Assembly: GCA_045578465.1 (NCBI GenBank)
Contig: JAZNKJ010000038.1
Span: 1-32,249, forward strand
Length of the DNA: 32,249 bases
Reading direction: 5' to 3'
Origin: SIG454 sp045578465
GTDB lineage: Bacteria; Bacillota; Clostridia; Monoglobales; Monoglobaceae
Position 1 is the stretch's first letter. Each line of letters starts with the position of its first letter. The notes beneath the pieces are model-generated. The model was given only the letters and a program-made list of their open reading frames with translations, was not told the DNA's origin and searched no databases. Of the stretch, positions 8,641 to 16,729 are shown piece after piece. A program made the position numbers and the translations under genes.

Positions 8641-8671
8641 TTTGCTTAATTAAACCTTTGGAGGTGAAAGG

Positions 8672-9130
8672 ATGTATTCAAAAACAGAAAAAACTGTCCT
8701 TGATATGGTAAAACCGATTGCAGAAGGAAACGGGTGCTTTGTCTATGATGTTGAGTATGTCAAAGAAGGAAATTCCTGGTTCTTGCGTGTCTATGTTGAC
8801 CGAGAAGGCGGAATAACCATTGACGAGTGCGAGGCGATAAGCCGTGAACTGAGCAGTATCTTAGATAAGAATGACCCTATTTCAAATAACTATTTCCTTG
8901 AAGTTTCTTCTCCTGGAATTGAGAGAAAGCTAAGACAGGAAGAGCATTTTGAAATGTATAAAGGCGAGCTGGTTGACATAGGTCTTTATAAGGCATATAA
9001 CGGCTCAAAAAACCTTTGCGGAGAGCTTTTAGGTCTTGAAGGCGACGAAGTGTCAATTGACCTTGAAGGAGAAAAAATCAGTATTAAATTAAATGAAACT
9101 ACTTATGTAAAGCTTCATTTTGAATTTTAA
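8672..9130 (+). CDS. rimP: Ribosome maturation factor RimP
   Basis: Needed for 30S subunit maturation. The 152-residue protein shows the N-terminal alpha/beta domain with FLRVYVDREGGITIDECE, then NYFLEVSSPGIERKL, the family's most conserved stretch. An SH3-like C-terminal domain follows from about residue 85. The ATG has TTTGGAGGTGAAAGG upstream. It is the first gene of the operon, directly before nusA, which is the standard bacterial arrangement. Confidence 0.96.
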   Translation: MYSKTEKTVLDMVKPIAEGNGCFVYDVEYVKEGNSWFLRVYVDREGGITIDECEAISRELSSILDKNDPISNNYFLEVSSPGIERKLRQEEHFEMYKGELVDIGLYKAYNGSKNLCGELLGLEGDEVSIDLEGEKISIKLNETTYVKLHFEF

Positions 9131-9155
9131 AATAGAAAGGTTAGTGTTTAAGAAA

Positions 9156-10178
9156 ATGAGTGCAGAGTTATTTACATTACTTGACGAAATCGAAAAGGAA
9201 AAAGGAATAAGCCGCGATGTTGTTATCGACGCCCTTAACACAGCTCTTATAAGTGCTTATAAGAAGAACTTTGGCGCTGTTTCCGACATTAAAGTCAACA
9301 TTGATGAAAAAACGGGTAAAATAAGCGTATATGCCCGCAAAACTGTTGTTGAAGAGGTTGAGGATAAGGAAAGCGAAATTTCCGTTAGTGAAGCAAGAGA
9401 AATCAATCCTAACTATGAAGTTGGAGACATAGTTGAAAGAGAAGTCACTCCTGCGGCATTCGGAAGAATTGCAGCTCAGACAGCAAGAAATGTTGTTCTC
9501 CAGAGAATCCGCGAAGCTGAAAGAGAAAAGATGTTTGACGAATTTTCTGACAGGACAAACGACATTATGACAGCAATGGTAAGAAAAATCGAAAAGAGAA
9601 ATATTATGCTTGAACTTGAAAATGCTGAGTCTGTTTTAATGCCTAACGAACAGGTTAAGACTGACAAGTATAAGGTTGGGGAAAGATATAAGGTTTTCGT
9701 AATCGAAGTTGCAAACTCAGTTAAGGGTCTCCATCTTTTGGTTTCCCGTTCACATCCGGGTCTTGTTAGACGCCTTTTTGAGCTTGAAGTTCCTGAAATC
9801 AAGCAGGGAATTATTGAAATTAAAGGCTTAACCCGTGAACCAGGTTCAAGAAGCAAGATTGCAGTTGCTTCAAACTCGCCAAATGTTGACCCTGTGGGCA
9901 CATGTATCGGCACAAAGGGAATGAGAGTTCAGGCGGTTATCGACGAGCTCAGAGGGGAAAAAATTGACATTATCAAGTATAGCGACGACCCTGCTGAATA
10001 TGTTAGCCAGGCACTTAGCCCAGCTAAGGTTCTTTCAATCCGTGTGGATGAAGAGAACAAGACCTGTTATGCGGTTGTTCCGGAAGACCAGCTCTCCCTT
10101 GCAATCGGTAAGGAAGGTCAGAATGCAAGACTTGCAGCGAGACTTACAGGATGGAAAATCGACCTTAAAGCAGAATAA
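9156..10178 (+). CDS. nusA: Transcription termination/antitermination protein NusA
   Basis: Binds RNA polymerase and controls pausing, termination and antitermination. The N-terminal domain (about 1-125) begins MSAELFTLLDEIEKEKGIS. S1 lies at about 130-195 and two KH domains at about 200-338, ending with LAIGKEGQNARLAARLTGW. At 340 residues it lacks the acidic C-terminal repeats of proteobacterial NusA, as usual in Firmicutes. The start at ATG 9156 fits the family N-terminus. The frame is also open from an ATG at 9120 inside rimP and a GTG at 9144. The AGAAAGG upstream lies 15 bases from 9156 but 3 from the GTG, so the exact start is somewhat uncertain. Confidence 0.95.
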   Translation: MSAELFTLLDEIEKEKGISRDVVIDALNTALISAYKKNFGAVSDIKVNIDEKTGKISVYARKTVVEEVEDKESEISVSEAREINPNYEVGDIVEREVTPAAFGRIAAQTARNVVLQRIREAEREKMFDEFSDRTNDIMTAMVRKIEKRNIMLELENAESVLMPNEQVKTDKYKVGERYKVFVIEVANSVKGLHLLVSRSHPGLVRRLFELEVPEIKQGIIEIKGLTREPGSRSKIAVASNSPNVDPVGTCIGTKGMRVQAVIDELRGEKIDIIKYSDDPAEYVSQALSPAKVLSIRVDEENKTCYAVVPEDQLSLAIGKEGQNARLAARLTGWKIDLKAE

Positions 10179-10190
10179 GGGAGGGATATT

Positions 10191-10442
10191 ATGTATCCTC
10201 TTCGTATGTGTGTTGTATGCAGAGCAAGAAAGGAAAAGGAAGAGCTTATAAGGGTTGTTAAAAGCCCTGAGGGCGAGATAGAAATTGATTTTTCCTTTAA
10301 AGCTATGGGCAGAGGTGCATATATTTGTAAAGACAAAAACTGTATTTCGGCGGCTCAGAAAAGAAAAGCTTTTGAAAGAGCTTTAAGATGCGGTTTAGAT
10401 AATGAATTTTATGAAAAATTGGGAGAAATGGTAAGTGAGTGA
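10191..10442 (+). CDS. rnpM: RNase P modulator RnpM (YlxR)
   Basis: A small basic RNA-binding protein, 83 residues, encoded between nusA and infB in most Firmicutes. In Bacillus subtilis YlxR binds the RNase P RNA and modulates it. The signature RMCVVCRARKEKEELIR at residues 5-21 (C7, C10) and GRGAYICKDKNC are both present. GGGAGGG lies 7 bases before the ATG. Its last 8 bases overlap the start of the next gene. Confidence 0.93.
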   Translation: MYPLRMCVVCRARKEKEELIRVVKSPEGEIEIDFSFKAMGRGAYICKDKNCISAAQKRKAFERALRCGLDNEFYEKLGEMVSE

Positions 10443-10749
10443 AAATATATTTCGTATAATTGGTCTTGCAAGTCGGGCGGGAAAAGCCGAAGTTGGCGAA
10501 GCTAAGGCGCAGGACAGAATAAAATATAAAAAAGCAAAGCTTATTATAATTTCCTCTGATGCATCGGATAACACAAAGAAAAAATTCAAAGCCTTATGCC
10601 AGGGGGCAGGCGTTGAATACCTTGAAATAGGAAATAGAGAAATTCTCGGCAAGTTTGCAGGTCGGGAAAGCGCAGTTGTTTTATCAATAAGCGACGAAAA
10701 TTTCGCAAATGGAATAAAGCGGTATGCAACTGACATAGAAAATATTTAG
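10435..10749 (+). CDS. L7Ae/L30e-family ribosomal protein-like (YlxQ)
   Basis: A 104-residue member of the L7Ae/L30e/S12e/Gadd45 superfamily, the YlxQ protein of Firmicutes, presumed to bind K-turn RNA. IIGLASRAGKAEVGEAKAQDRIKYKKAKLIIIS is typical: a Gly-rich first helix and then the hydrophobic strand. The start is GTG 10435, inside rnpM, with GGGAGAAATG upstream. An ATG start is not available near the conserved N-terminus. The gene sits between rnpM and infB, its usual place. Confidence 0.9.
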   Translation: MSENIFRIIGLASRAGKAEVGEAKAQDRIKYKKAKLIIISSDASDNTKKKFKALCQGAGVEYLEIGNREILGKFAGRESAVVLSISDENFANGIKRYATDIENI

Positions 10750-10764
10750 AAAGTGGGCGATATT

Positions 10765-13026
10765 ATGGCAAAGTTTAAAGCGTATGAGCTTTCAAAAAGC
10801 TTTGGTATTCCAAGTAAGGAATTAGTTCAGATTCTTCATGATTATAATGTTTCAGATAAGAGCCATATGAGCATTTTAGATGATAACGAGCTTAATGTTA
10901 TTTATGAGTATTTAACTCAGAAGCATCAGGTAGAGGATGTTTCTATAATCTTCCCTGAAAAGGTTGAAGAAGCTCCTAAGCCGAAAATTGAGAAAAAGGC
11001 TAAAAAGCGAGACGACGGAACAGTTATCGAGCTTGAAAGCGAGGGCCTTAGCGAAGAGATTCCTGCAAGAAAGGTAAGAGTTGTTGACACTCGTGCCAAC
11101 GCCGTTGACCTCGACCATCTCGATACAGAGAAGCTGGAAGAACTTATCCCTGAGAATGTTAACAGCGAGGGAGTAAAAAAGCAGAAAATTAAGAATAATA
11201 AGAAGAACCTCAAATCTACTAAGGGAAGACCGGTTGACGATATGAGTCAGGTGGTTAAGAAAGAGAAGAAAGAGGTTATTGAGGTTATGGTTCCTGACGA
11301 AATCACAGTCGGCGAACTTGCAGAGAGGATGAAAAAACCTGCAACCGAAATAATCAAAAAGCTTATGCTTCTCGGAATTATGGCATCAGTAAATGAGGTT
11401 ATTGATTTTGACACAGCAACATTGGTTGTTGAGGATTTTGGCGGAACAATTGAGAAAGAGATTATTATTACAGAAGAAGATAAACTCTTTAACGATGTTG
11501 AAGACGCTCCTGAATCCTTAAAGCCTCGTTCTCCGGTTGTAGTTGTTATGGGCCATGTTGACCATGGTAAAACATCCCTTCTTGACGCTATAAGAAACAC
11601 AAATGTAACCCAAGGAGAATTCGGTGGTATTACACAGCATATCGGTGCTTACAGAGTAAGAGTTAACGATAAGAAAATCACATTCTTAGATACTCCCGGA
11701 CACGAAGCGTTTACAGCTATGCGTGCAAGAGGTGCTCTCGTTACTGATATTGCGATTTTGGTTGTTGCGGCAGATGACGGTATTATGCCACAGACAATTG
11801 AGGCTATTAACCACGCAAAAGCTGCCAATGTAAGCATTATCGTTGCAATTAATAAGATTGATAAAGAGGGTGCAAACCCTGACCGTGTTAAACAAGAACT
11901 TACAGAACATGGCTTAGTTCCGGAAGAATGGGGCGGAGACACAATCTGTGTTCCTATTTCAGCAAAATTAAATCAGAACATTGATACACTTTTAGATATG
12001 GTTCTTTTAGTTGCTGAAATGAAAGAGCTTAAAGCTAATCCTGACCGTCCTGCAAAAGGAACTGTTATTGAAGCTCAGCTCGATAAGGGCCGAGGTGTTG
12101 TTGCAAGTATTCTTGTTCAGAACGGAACACTCAATGTGGGTGACATTATGGTTGCAGGAACTGCTGTGGGTAGAGTTCGTGCTATGATGGACGATAAGGG
12201 TAAGCCTGTTAAAAAGGCAAAACCATCTATCCCTGTTGAGATTTTAGGTCTTTCCGAAGTTCCTGAGGGTGGCGATACTTTCTATGTTGTATCTGACGAA
12301 AGAAAAGCCCGTGAAGTTGTTGAAGCAAGAAAGTTCAAGGCTAAGCAGGAAGCTCAGAATGCTAAAAAAGCAGTTTCTCTTGATAACCTCTTTGAACATA
12401 TTGAAGAGGGCAAGATGAAAACTCTTGATATTATCGTTAAAGCCGATGTTCAGGGCTCAGTTGAGGCTGTTCGTCAGTCCCTCGAGAGAATAGCAAACGA
12501 GGAAGTTAAGGTTAATGTTATTCACGGCGCAGTTGGTGCTGTAACGGAATCAGATGTTATGCTTGCAAGTGCATCAAATGCGATTATCGTTGGATTTAAT
12601 GTCCGCCCAACTCCCGGCGCTGTAATCTCTGCCGAAGATAACGATATTGATATCAGACTTTACAGAGTTATTTATGATGCTATTGAAGATATCGAGGCTG
12701 CTATGAAGGGTATGCTTGCACCTAAATTCCGTGAAAGCGTTACCGGTCATATTGAAATCAGAACAACCTTTAAGGTTTCAGGCGTTGGAACAATTGGTGG
12801 TGCTTATGTAACAGACGGTAAGGTGACAAGAAACAGTAAGGTTCGAGTTGTTCGTGACGGTATTGTTATCCACGAAGGCGAGCTTGGCTCACTCAAGAGA
12901 TTTAAAGACGATGTTAAGGAAGTTGCATCAGGCTATGAATGTGGTGTAAGCATTGATAAGTTTAACGACATTAAAGACGGAGATGTTATCGAAGCTTATG
13001 TTATGGAACAGGTTATGCCTGAGTAA
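10765..13026 (+). CDS. infB: Translation initiation factor IF-2
   Basis: The GTPase that places initiator tRNA on the 30S subunit. The first ~180 residues hold an IF2_N-like segment (KAYELSKSFGIPSKELVQIL) and a charged low-complexity linker. A second IF2_N motif follows (VPDEITVGELAERMKKPATEIIKKLM). The G domain has GHVDHGKTS at about residue 262, DTPGHEAF at about 309, NKID at about 363, then SAK. Domains II, III and IV (C2) complete the protein. Starting at ATG 10765 gives 753 residues and the family N-terminus MAKFKAYEL. An in-frame GTG at 10753 would add four residues but leaves no room for a binding site. Confidence 0.97.
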   Translation: MAKFKAYELSKSFGIPSKELVQILHDYNVSDKSHMSILDDNELNVIYEYLTQKHQVEDVSIIFPEKVEEAPKPKIEKKAKKRDDGTVIELESEGLSEEIPARKVRVVDTRANAVDLDHLDTEKLEELIPENVNSEGVKKQKIKNNKKNLKSTKGRPVDDMSQVVKKEKKEVIEVMVPDEITVGELAERMKKPATEIIKKLMLLGIMASVNEVIDFDTATLVVEDFGGTIEKEIIITEEDKLFNDVEDAPESLKPRSPVVVVMGHVDHGKTSLLDAIRNTNVTQGEFGGITQHIGAYRVRVNDKKITFLDTPGHEAFTAMRARGALVTDIAILVVAADDGIMPQTIEAINHAKAANVSIIVAINKIDKEGANPDRVKQELTEHGLVPEEWGGDTICVPISAKLNQNIDTLLDMVLLVAEMKELKANPDRPAKGTVIEAQLDKGRGVVASILVQNGTLNVGDIMVAGTAVGRVRAMMDDKGKPVKKAKPSIPVEILGLSEVPEGGDTFYVVSDERKAREVVEARKFKAKQEAQNAKKAVSLDNLFEHIEEGKMKTLDIIVKADVQGSVEAVRQSLERIANEEVKVNVIHGAVGAVTESDVMLASASNAIIVGFNVRPTPGAVISAEDNDIDIRLYRVIYDAIEDIEAAMKGMLAPKFRESVTGHIEIRTTFKVSGVGTIGGAYVTDGKVTRNSKVRVVRDGIVIHEGELGSLKRFKDDVKEVASGYECGVSIDKFNDIKDGDVIEAYVMEQVMPE

Positions 13027-13046
13027 CCGAAAAATAGGAGGTTAAT

Positions 13047-13388
13047 ATGGGAGCATATAACAGAATAGACAGAATTTCTGAAGAAGTTAAAAAAGAATTA
13101 AGCTTTGTTATAAGAGATTTAAAAGACCCAAGACTTAAAACAAATATGGTTTCCGTTGTTAATGTTTCAGTTACAAAAGATTTGCGCTTTGCCAAGGCTT
13201 ATATAAGTGTCTTGGGAGACGATAGCGCAAAGAAGGGTGCCATTGATGCTCTTAAAGGGGCGGCAGGCTTTATAAGAAAAGAAATAGGCCATAGAATTGA
13301 CCTTAGATATACGCCTGAATTTAACTTCGTTTTAGACGATTCTATTGAATACGGCTCACATATAAGCGAGGTACTCAAAAATCTGTAA
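13047..13388 (+). CDS. rbfA: Ribosome-binding factor A
   Basis: A 30S assembly factor with a type-II KH fold, 113 residues. YNRIDRISEEVKKELSFVIRD, KDLRFAKAYISVLG and the C-terminal IDLRYTPEFNFVLDDSIEYG stretch are all family hallmarks. The ATG is preceded by ATAGGAGGT. It follows infB by 20 bases and precedes nrnA by 13, the usual operon order. Confidence 0.96.
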   Translation: MGAYNRIDRISEEVKKELSFVIRDLKDPRLKTNMVSVVNVSVTKDLRFAKAYISVLGDDSAKKGAIDALKGAAGFIRKEIGHRIDLRYTPEFNFVLDDSIEYGSHISEVLKNL

Positions 13389-13401
13389 GCGAGGGGATTT
13401 T

Positions 13402-14355
13402 ATGTTTAAGAAACTTAAAAAGATGATTGGAAAAGCAAATAAAATTGCTGTTTTCACTCATGAAAACCCTGACGGTGATGCTCTTGGAAGTTCATACGCT
13501 TTTGCCTTAGGTCTTATAGGCTTAGGGAAACAGGCAAATGTTTTTCTTGGGGACTTTAAGAAGGATACAAAAGAATACAGAGAAATCTGTGGAAAAGATA
13601 TGATGAGCGATATTTCCCCGGAGGAATGCGATTTACTTGTTGCTCTTGACTGTGCTGACATTAATCGCATTTCTTTGGGCGGAGCGGAGTTTAAAGGGAA
13701 AACTGTGGCCATTGACCATCATATAACCCATAAGCCATATGCAGAGGAAACAATTGTTGTGGATGCTCCTGCAACCGGGGAGATTGTCTTTGATGCCCTG
13801 AAAGCCTTAAAGGCAAAGATAACCCCTGAAATTGCAAGCAATATTTATATTGCCATTGCCTGCGATACGGGAAACTTCAAATATTCATCTGTCACCCCTA
13901 AAACCCATCGCATAATCGCGGACCTTATTGAAAGCGGAGCGGATTTTGCGAAAATTTCAAGAGAATTGTTTTATAAACTGACAAAAGAATATCTTGATTT
14001 ATATGAAACGGCTCTTACCCGCCTTGAATTTTTCTCAGAGGGGAAAGGCTGTCTTATTTACCTTTGCGATGAGGATTTTGAAAAGGCGAAAATTGATGAA
14101 AACGGAGCGGGGGATATTGTTACCCTTCCTACTAAAATTGTGGGAGTTGAGGTTGGAGCGTATATCCGAAAAAGAGGAGATGGCTTTAAGGTAAGTCTTC
14201 GGTCCAACGAATTTATTGATGTTTCAAAAATCGCCGAAGTATATGGCGGTGGCGGACATATAAGAGCGGCGGGATTTTCTTCAAATCTCCCTATTGATGA
14301 GCTTAAAGCTTCCGTTAAGGAAAGTCTCAAAGAGGCTCTTTTAAAGGTGATGTAA
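13402..14355 (+). CDS. nrnA: DHH-family nanoRNase / pAp phosphatase NrnA
   Basis: Degrades 2-5-nucleotide RNA fragments and dephosphorylates pAp. The phosphoesterase motifs are present in order: THENPDGDALGS (residues 19-30), VALDCAD, VAIDHHITH, then ACDTGNFKYS. The DHHA1 motif GGGGHIRAAGF lies near the C-terminus. The 317-residue length is normal. GCGAGGGG precedes the ATG, and the stop codon directly abuts the truB start. Its place between rbfA and truB is typical of Firmicutes. Confidence 0.95.
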   Translation: MFKKLKKMIGKANKIAVFTHENPDGDALGSSYAFALGLIGLGKQANVFLGDFKKDTKEYREICGKDMMSDISPEECDLLVALDCADINRISLGGAEFKGKTVAIDHHITHKPYAEETIVVDAPATGEIVFDALKALKAKITPEIASNIYIAIACDTGNFKYSSVTPKTHRIIADLIESGADFAKISRELFYKLTKEYLDLYETALTRLEFFSEGKGCLIYLCDEDFEKAKIDENGAGDIVTLPTKIVGVEVGAYIRKRGDGFKVSLRSNEFIDVSKIAEVYGGGGHIRAAGFSSNLPIDELKASVKESLKEALLKVM

Positions 14356-15243
14356 ATGGACGGAATTATAAATGTTAACAAGCCGCTTGGAATAACATCT
14401 CATGATGTTGTTTATAGACTGAGAAAAATCCTTGGAATTAAAAAAATCGGCCACACAGGGACACTTGACCCTGATGCTGAGGGCGTTTTGCCAATGTGTA
14501 TAGGCAGGGGAACAAAGCTTGCCGAAGAGCTTACAGCCAAAGAAAAACAATATCTGGCTGAACTTACATTGGGAATAGTTACTGATACTCAGGATATAAG
14601 CGGAGAGGTTTTAAAAAGAAACGAAGTTTCTCTGAGCGAAGAAGAAATAAGAGATGCAATTATGTCATTTGTTGGGGACATAGAGCAGATTCCGCCTATG
14701 TATTCCGCAATTAAAGTGGATGGGAAAAAGCTTTATGAACTTGCAAGAGAGGGCAAAACAGTTGAGCTTGCGCCAAGACCCGTGACGATTTTTGGGATTG
14801 ATATTCAAAGCGTTGATTTGGGGCCTGACAAAGTGACTTTTTTGGTTGACTGTTCAAAGGGGACATATATAAGAACTCTTTGCCACGATATAGGTAAAAA
14901 GCTTGGTTGTGGCGGAGTTATGTCTGCTCTTAAAAGAACCCGCTCTGGGGACTTTAAAATTGAGGATGCTTTTACCTTAGAAGAAATAGAGGAAAAGGCA
15001 AAGAATAACGATTTTTCATTTTTGATTGGAATTGATGAGGTTTTATCTCACTATGATAAGGTTGTTTTAGCTGACAGAAACGCAAGAAGGCTTTGCAATG
15101 GGATAGAAGTAAAGCTAAGCGGAATAGAAGATGAAAAAATCATCAGAGTGTACGATGAACAAGGGAAATTCCTTGCTCTTTGCACCATTTTCAGCGGAAA
15201 AGTAAAAGTGCTGCGCGCTTTTTACGGGGAGGCTCCTAAATGA
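14356..15243 (+). CDS. truB: tRNA pseudouridine(55) synthase TruB
   Basis: Isomerises U55 in the T-loop of tRNAs. The N-terminus DGIINVNKPLGITSHDVV and the catalytic motif GHTGTLDPDAEGVLP are present, with D38 matching the catalytic aspartate. Further family motifs are PPMYSAIKVDGKKLYELAREG and SKGTYIRTLCHDIG. A PUA-like C-terminal segment ends the 295 residues. The ATG follows the nrnA stop codon with no gap. The binding site AAAGGTGAT lies in the end of nrnA, implying translational coupling. It overlaps ribF by 4 bases. Confidence 0.97.
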   Translation: MDGIINVNKPLGITSHDVVYRLRKILGIKKIGHTGTLDPDAEGVLPMCIGRGTKLAEELTAKEKQYLAELTLGIVTDTQDISGEVLKRNEVSLSEEEIRDAIMSFVGDIEQIPPMYSAIKVDGKKLYELAREGKTVELAPRPVTIFGIDIQSVDLGPDKVTFLVDCSKGTYIRTLCHDIGKKLGCGGVMSALKRTRSGDFKIEDAFTLEEIEEKAKNNDFSFLIGIDEVLSHYDKVVLADRNARRLCNGIEVKLSGIEDEKIIRVYDEQGKFLALCTIFSGKVKVLRAFYGEAPK

Positions 15244-16133
15244 GAAAAATTTTCGGTTTGAAGAATTTGAAAATTGAAAATTGTGCAGTGGCATTGGGTA
15301 ATTTTGACGCAATCCATAAGGGCCATATGGCGATAATTTCCGATATGCTGAGTTTTGCTAAGAAAAATGGCCTGTTGCCCGTTGTTTATATGTTCAAGGA
15401 TAGCCCCAATAAAGGAGAGCTAGGGATAAACTCTTTGGAGAAACGCCTTGAAATCCTTGAAGAAATGGGCGTCGAGGTTGCGGTTATTGAGGAGTTTGCT
15501 GACATTAAAAATATCCCCTGTGATGAATTTGTAGAGGAATACATTAAAAATCGTATGGGGGCAAAAGCCGTTTTTGTCGGCTTTAATTACCGCTTTGGCA
15601 AAGGCGCAGAAGGGGATGCAAAAATCCTTAGAGACCTTTGCAAAAAGGATAACATTGATGTATTCATAAAAGACTGCGTTAAAATTGACGGAGTTACTGT
15701 TTCAAGCTCAAAGATAAAGGAATTTATCACAGAGGGAGAAATGGAAAAGGCCAAGGAGTTTATGACCCGAGGCTTTTCCGTCAGAGGAACTGTTATAAAG
15801 GGCAAACAGCTTGGCAGAACAATCGGTTTTCCCACCGCAAACATTGAATATCCGGATGGCGTTGTCCTTCCAGAAGAGGGAGTGTACATAACTCTTTGCA
15901 AAATAGGAGATAATAAATATTATTCCATTACGAATATTGGCGAAAAGCCCACTGTTTCCGACAAAAGAAAGAACATAGAAACTGCGATAGGGGATTTTGA
16001 CGCTAACATCTATGGAGAACGGATTGAGATAGAATTCTTCAAAAAAATAAGAGATATAAGCAAATTCGAAAGTCTTGACAAGCTCAAGGAACAACTTTCA
16101 AAGGATATGAATACAGCGAAAAAATTTTTTTGA
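15240..16133 (+). CDS. ribF: Bifunctional riboflavin kinase/FAD synthetase
   Basis: Converts riboflavin to FMN and FMN to FAD. The N-terminal nucleotidyltransferase domain shows GNFDAIHKGH (H26 and H29 of the HxGH site), VGFNYRFGKGAEGD and VSSSKIKEFI. The C-terminal kinase domain (about 180-295) starts with the family motif GKQLGRTIGFPTANI. The 297-residue length is normal. The ATG overlaps the truB stop (ATGA), so translation is coupled. Confidence 0.96.
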   Translation: MRKIFGLKNLKIENCAVALGNFDAIHKGHMAIISDMLSFAKKNGLLPVVYMFKDSPNKGELGINSLEKRLEILEEMGVEVAVIEEFADIKNIPCDEFVEEYIKNRMGAKAVFVGFNYRFGKGAEGDAKILRDLCKKDNIDVFIKDCVKIDGVTVSSSKIKEFITEGEMEKAKEFMTRGFSVRGTVIKGKQLGRTIGFPTANIEYPDGVVLPEEGVYITLCKIGDNKYYSITNIGEKPTVSDKRKNIETAIGDFDANIYGERIEIEFFKKIRDISKFESLDKLKEQLSKDMNTAKKFF

Positions 16134-16184
16134 TGCAAAAAAAGAACAATATTGATTTATTGAGGAATAATTTAGCAAAAACAG

Positions 16185-16213
16185 TTGACATATTGGAAAA
16201 GATGTGTTATTAT
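16185..16213 (+). promoter_or_regulatory. Sigma-A-type promoter for rpsO
   Basis: A perfect -35 TTGACA at 16185-16190 and -10 TATTAT at 16208-16213, with a 17-bp spacer, in the 175-bp gap after ribF. Confidence 0.9.
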
Positions 16214-16230
16214 TAGAAGGCTGTATAACC

Positions 16231-16277
16231 TAAGGCTTGGTATGAGGGAATAGAACTCCGCCTCACACTATGCTTTA
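16231..16277 (+). other. Structured rpsO mRNA leader (probable S15 autoregulatory element)
   Basis: The 17-base arm 16231-16247 pairs with 16261-16277 with two mismatches and two G-U pairs, enclosing a 13-base loop. It lies just downstream of the predicted transcription start and about 30 bases before the rpsO start codon. S15 is known to bind its own mRNA leader in several bacteria. That this hairpin does so is inference from position and structure. Confidence 0.65.
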
Positions 16278-16308
16278 AGGGGATAAAAAATTTTTGGAGG
16301 TATAAAAA

Positions 16309-16572
16309 ATGTTAAAAGAAAGAAAACAAGAAATCATTAAGCAGTTTGCAACTCACGAAGGCGACACAGGTTCTCCTGAAGTACAGATCGCTCTTCTTAC
16401 TGAAAGAATCAATGAACTTAATGAACATCTTAAAGTTCATAAGAAGGATCATCATTCTCGCCGCGGTCTTTTAAAGATGGTTGGTGTTAGAAGAAACTTC
16501 TTAGCTTACTTACAGAAGAACGATATCGAAAGATACCGTGCTATTGTAAATGCACTTGGTTTAAGACACTAA
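16309..16572 (+). CDS. rpsO: 30S ribosomal protein S15
   Basis: An 87-residue primary 16S rRNA-binding protein. FATHEGDTGSPEVQIALLTERI and HKKDHHSRRGLLKMVGVRRNFLAYL are the conserved rRNA-contacting segments. TTTTGGAGGT lies ahead of the ATG. It has its own promoter and structured leader and precedes pnp, the universal rpsO-pnp order. Confidence 0.98.
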   Translation: MLKERKQEIIKQFATHEGDTGSPEVQIALLTERINELNEHLKVHKKDHHSRRGLLKMVGVRRNFLAYLQKNDIERYRAIVNALGLRH

Positions 16573-16587
16573 AAAATAAATAAGGGT

Positions 16588-16613
16588 AAGTCTTTGCCGT
16601 ATGGCAAGGACTT
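16588..16613 (+). other. Intergenic hairpin between rpsO and pnp
   Basis: AAGTCTTTGCC pairs with GGCAAGGACTT (one G-U) around a GTAT loop. No T run follows, so it looks like an RNA processing or stabilising element rather than an intrinsic terminator. Confidence 0.6.
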
Positions 16614-16647
16614 GCTTGCTATTAAAATAAAAATTTGTGGTTTGTTC

Positions 16648-16702
16648 TTTAGCAGTTAGAAATACTCTTTTATGAGGCAAAAGACTATTTCTAAGTGCTA
16701 AG
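16648..16702 (+). other. Long hairpin in the pnp leader
   Basis: An imperfect outer stem (16648-16664 with 16686-16702) is continued, after one C/C mismatch, by a 6-bp inner stem (16666-16671 with 16679-16684) and a 7-base loop. It ends about 20 bases before the pnp SD. In E. coli a long stem-loop in the pnp leader is cut by RNase III and mediates autocontrol; the same role here is inference. Confidence 0.65.
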
Positions 16703-16729
16703 TGGCAGACCCGAACATAGGAGGAAAAT

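Noticed and set aside
16588..16613. Intrinsic terminator between rpsO and pnp
   Set aside because: The stem is good but no T run follows it, so it is listed only as a hairpin.
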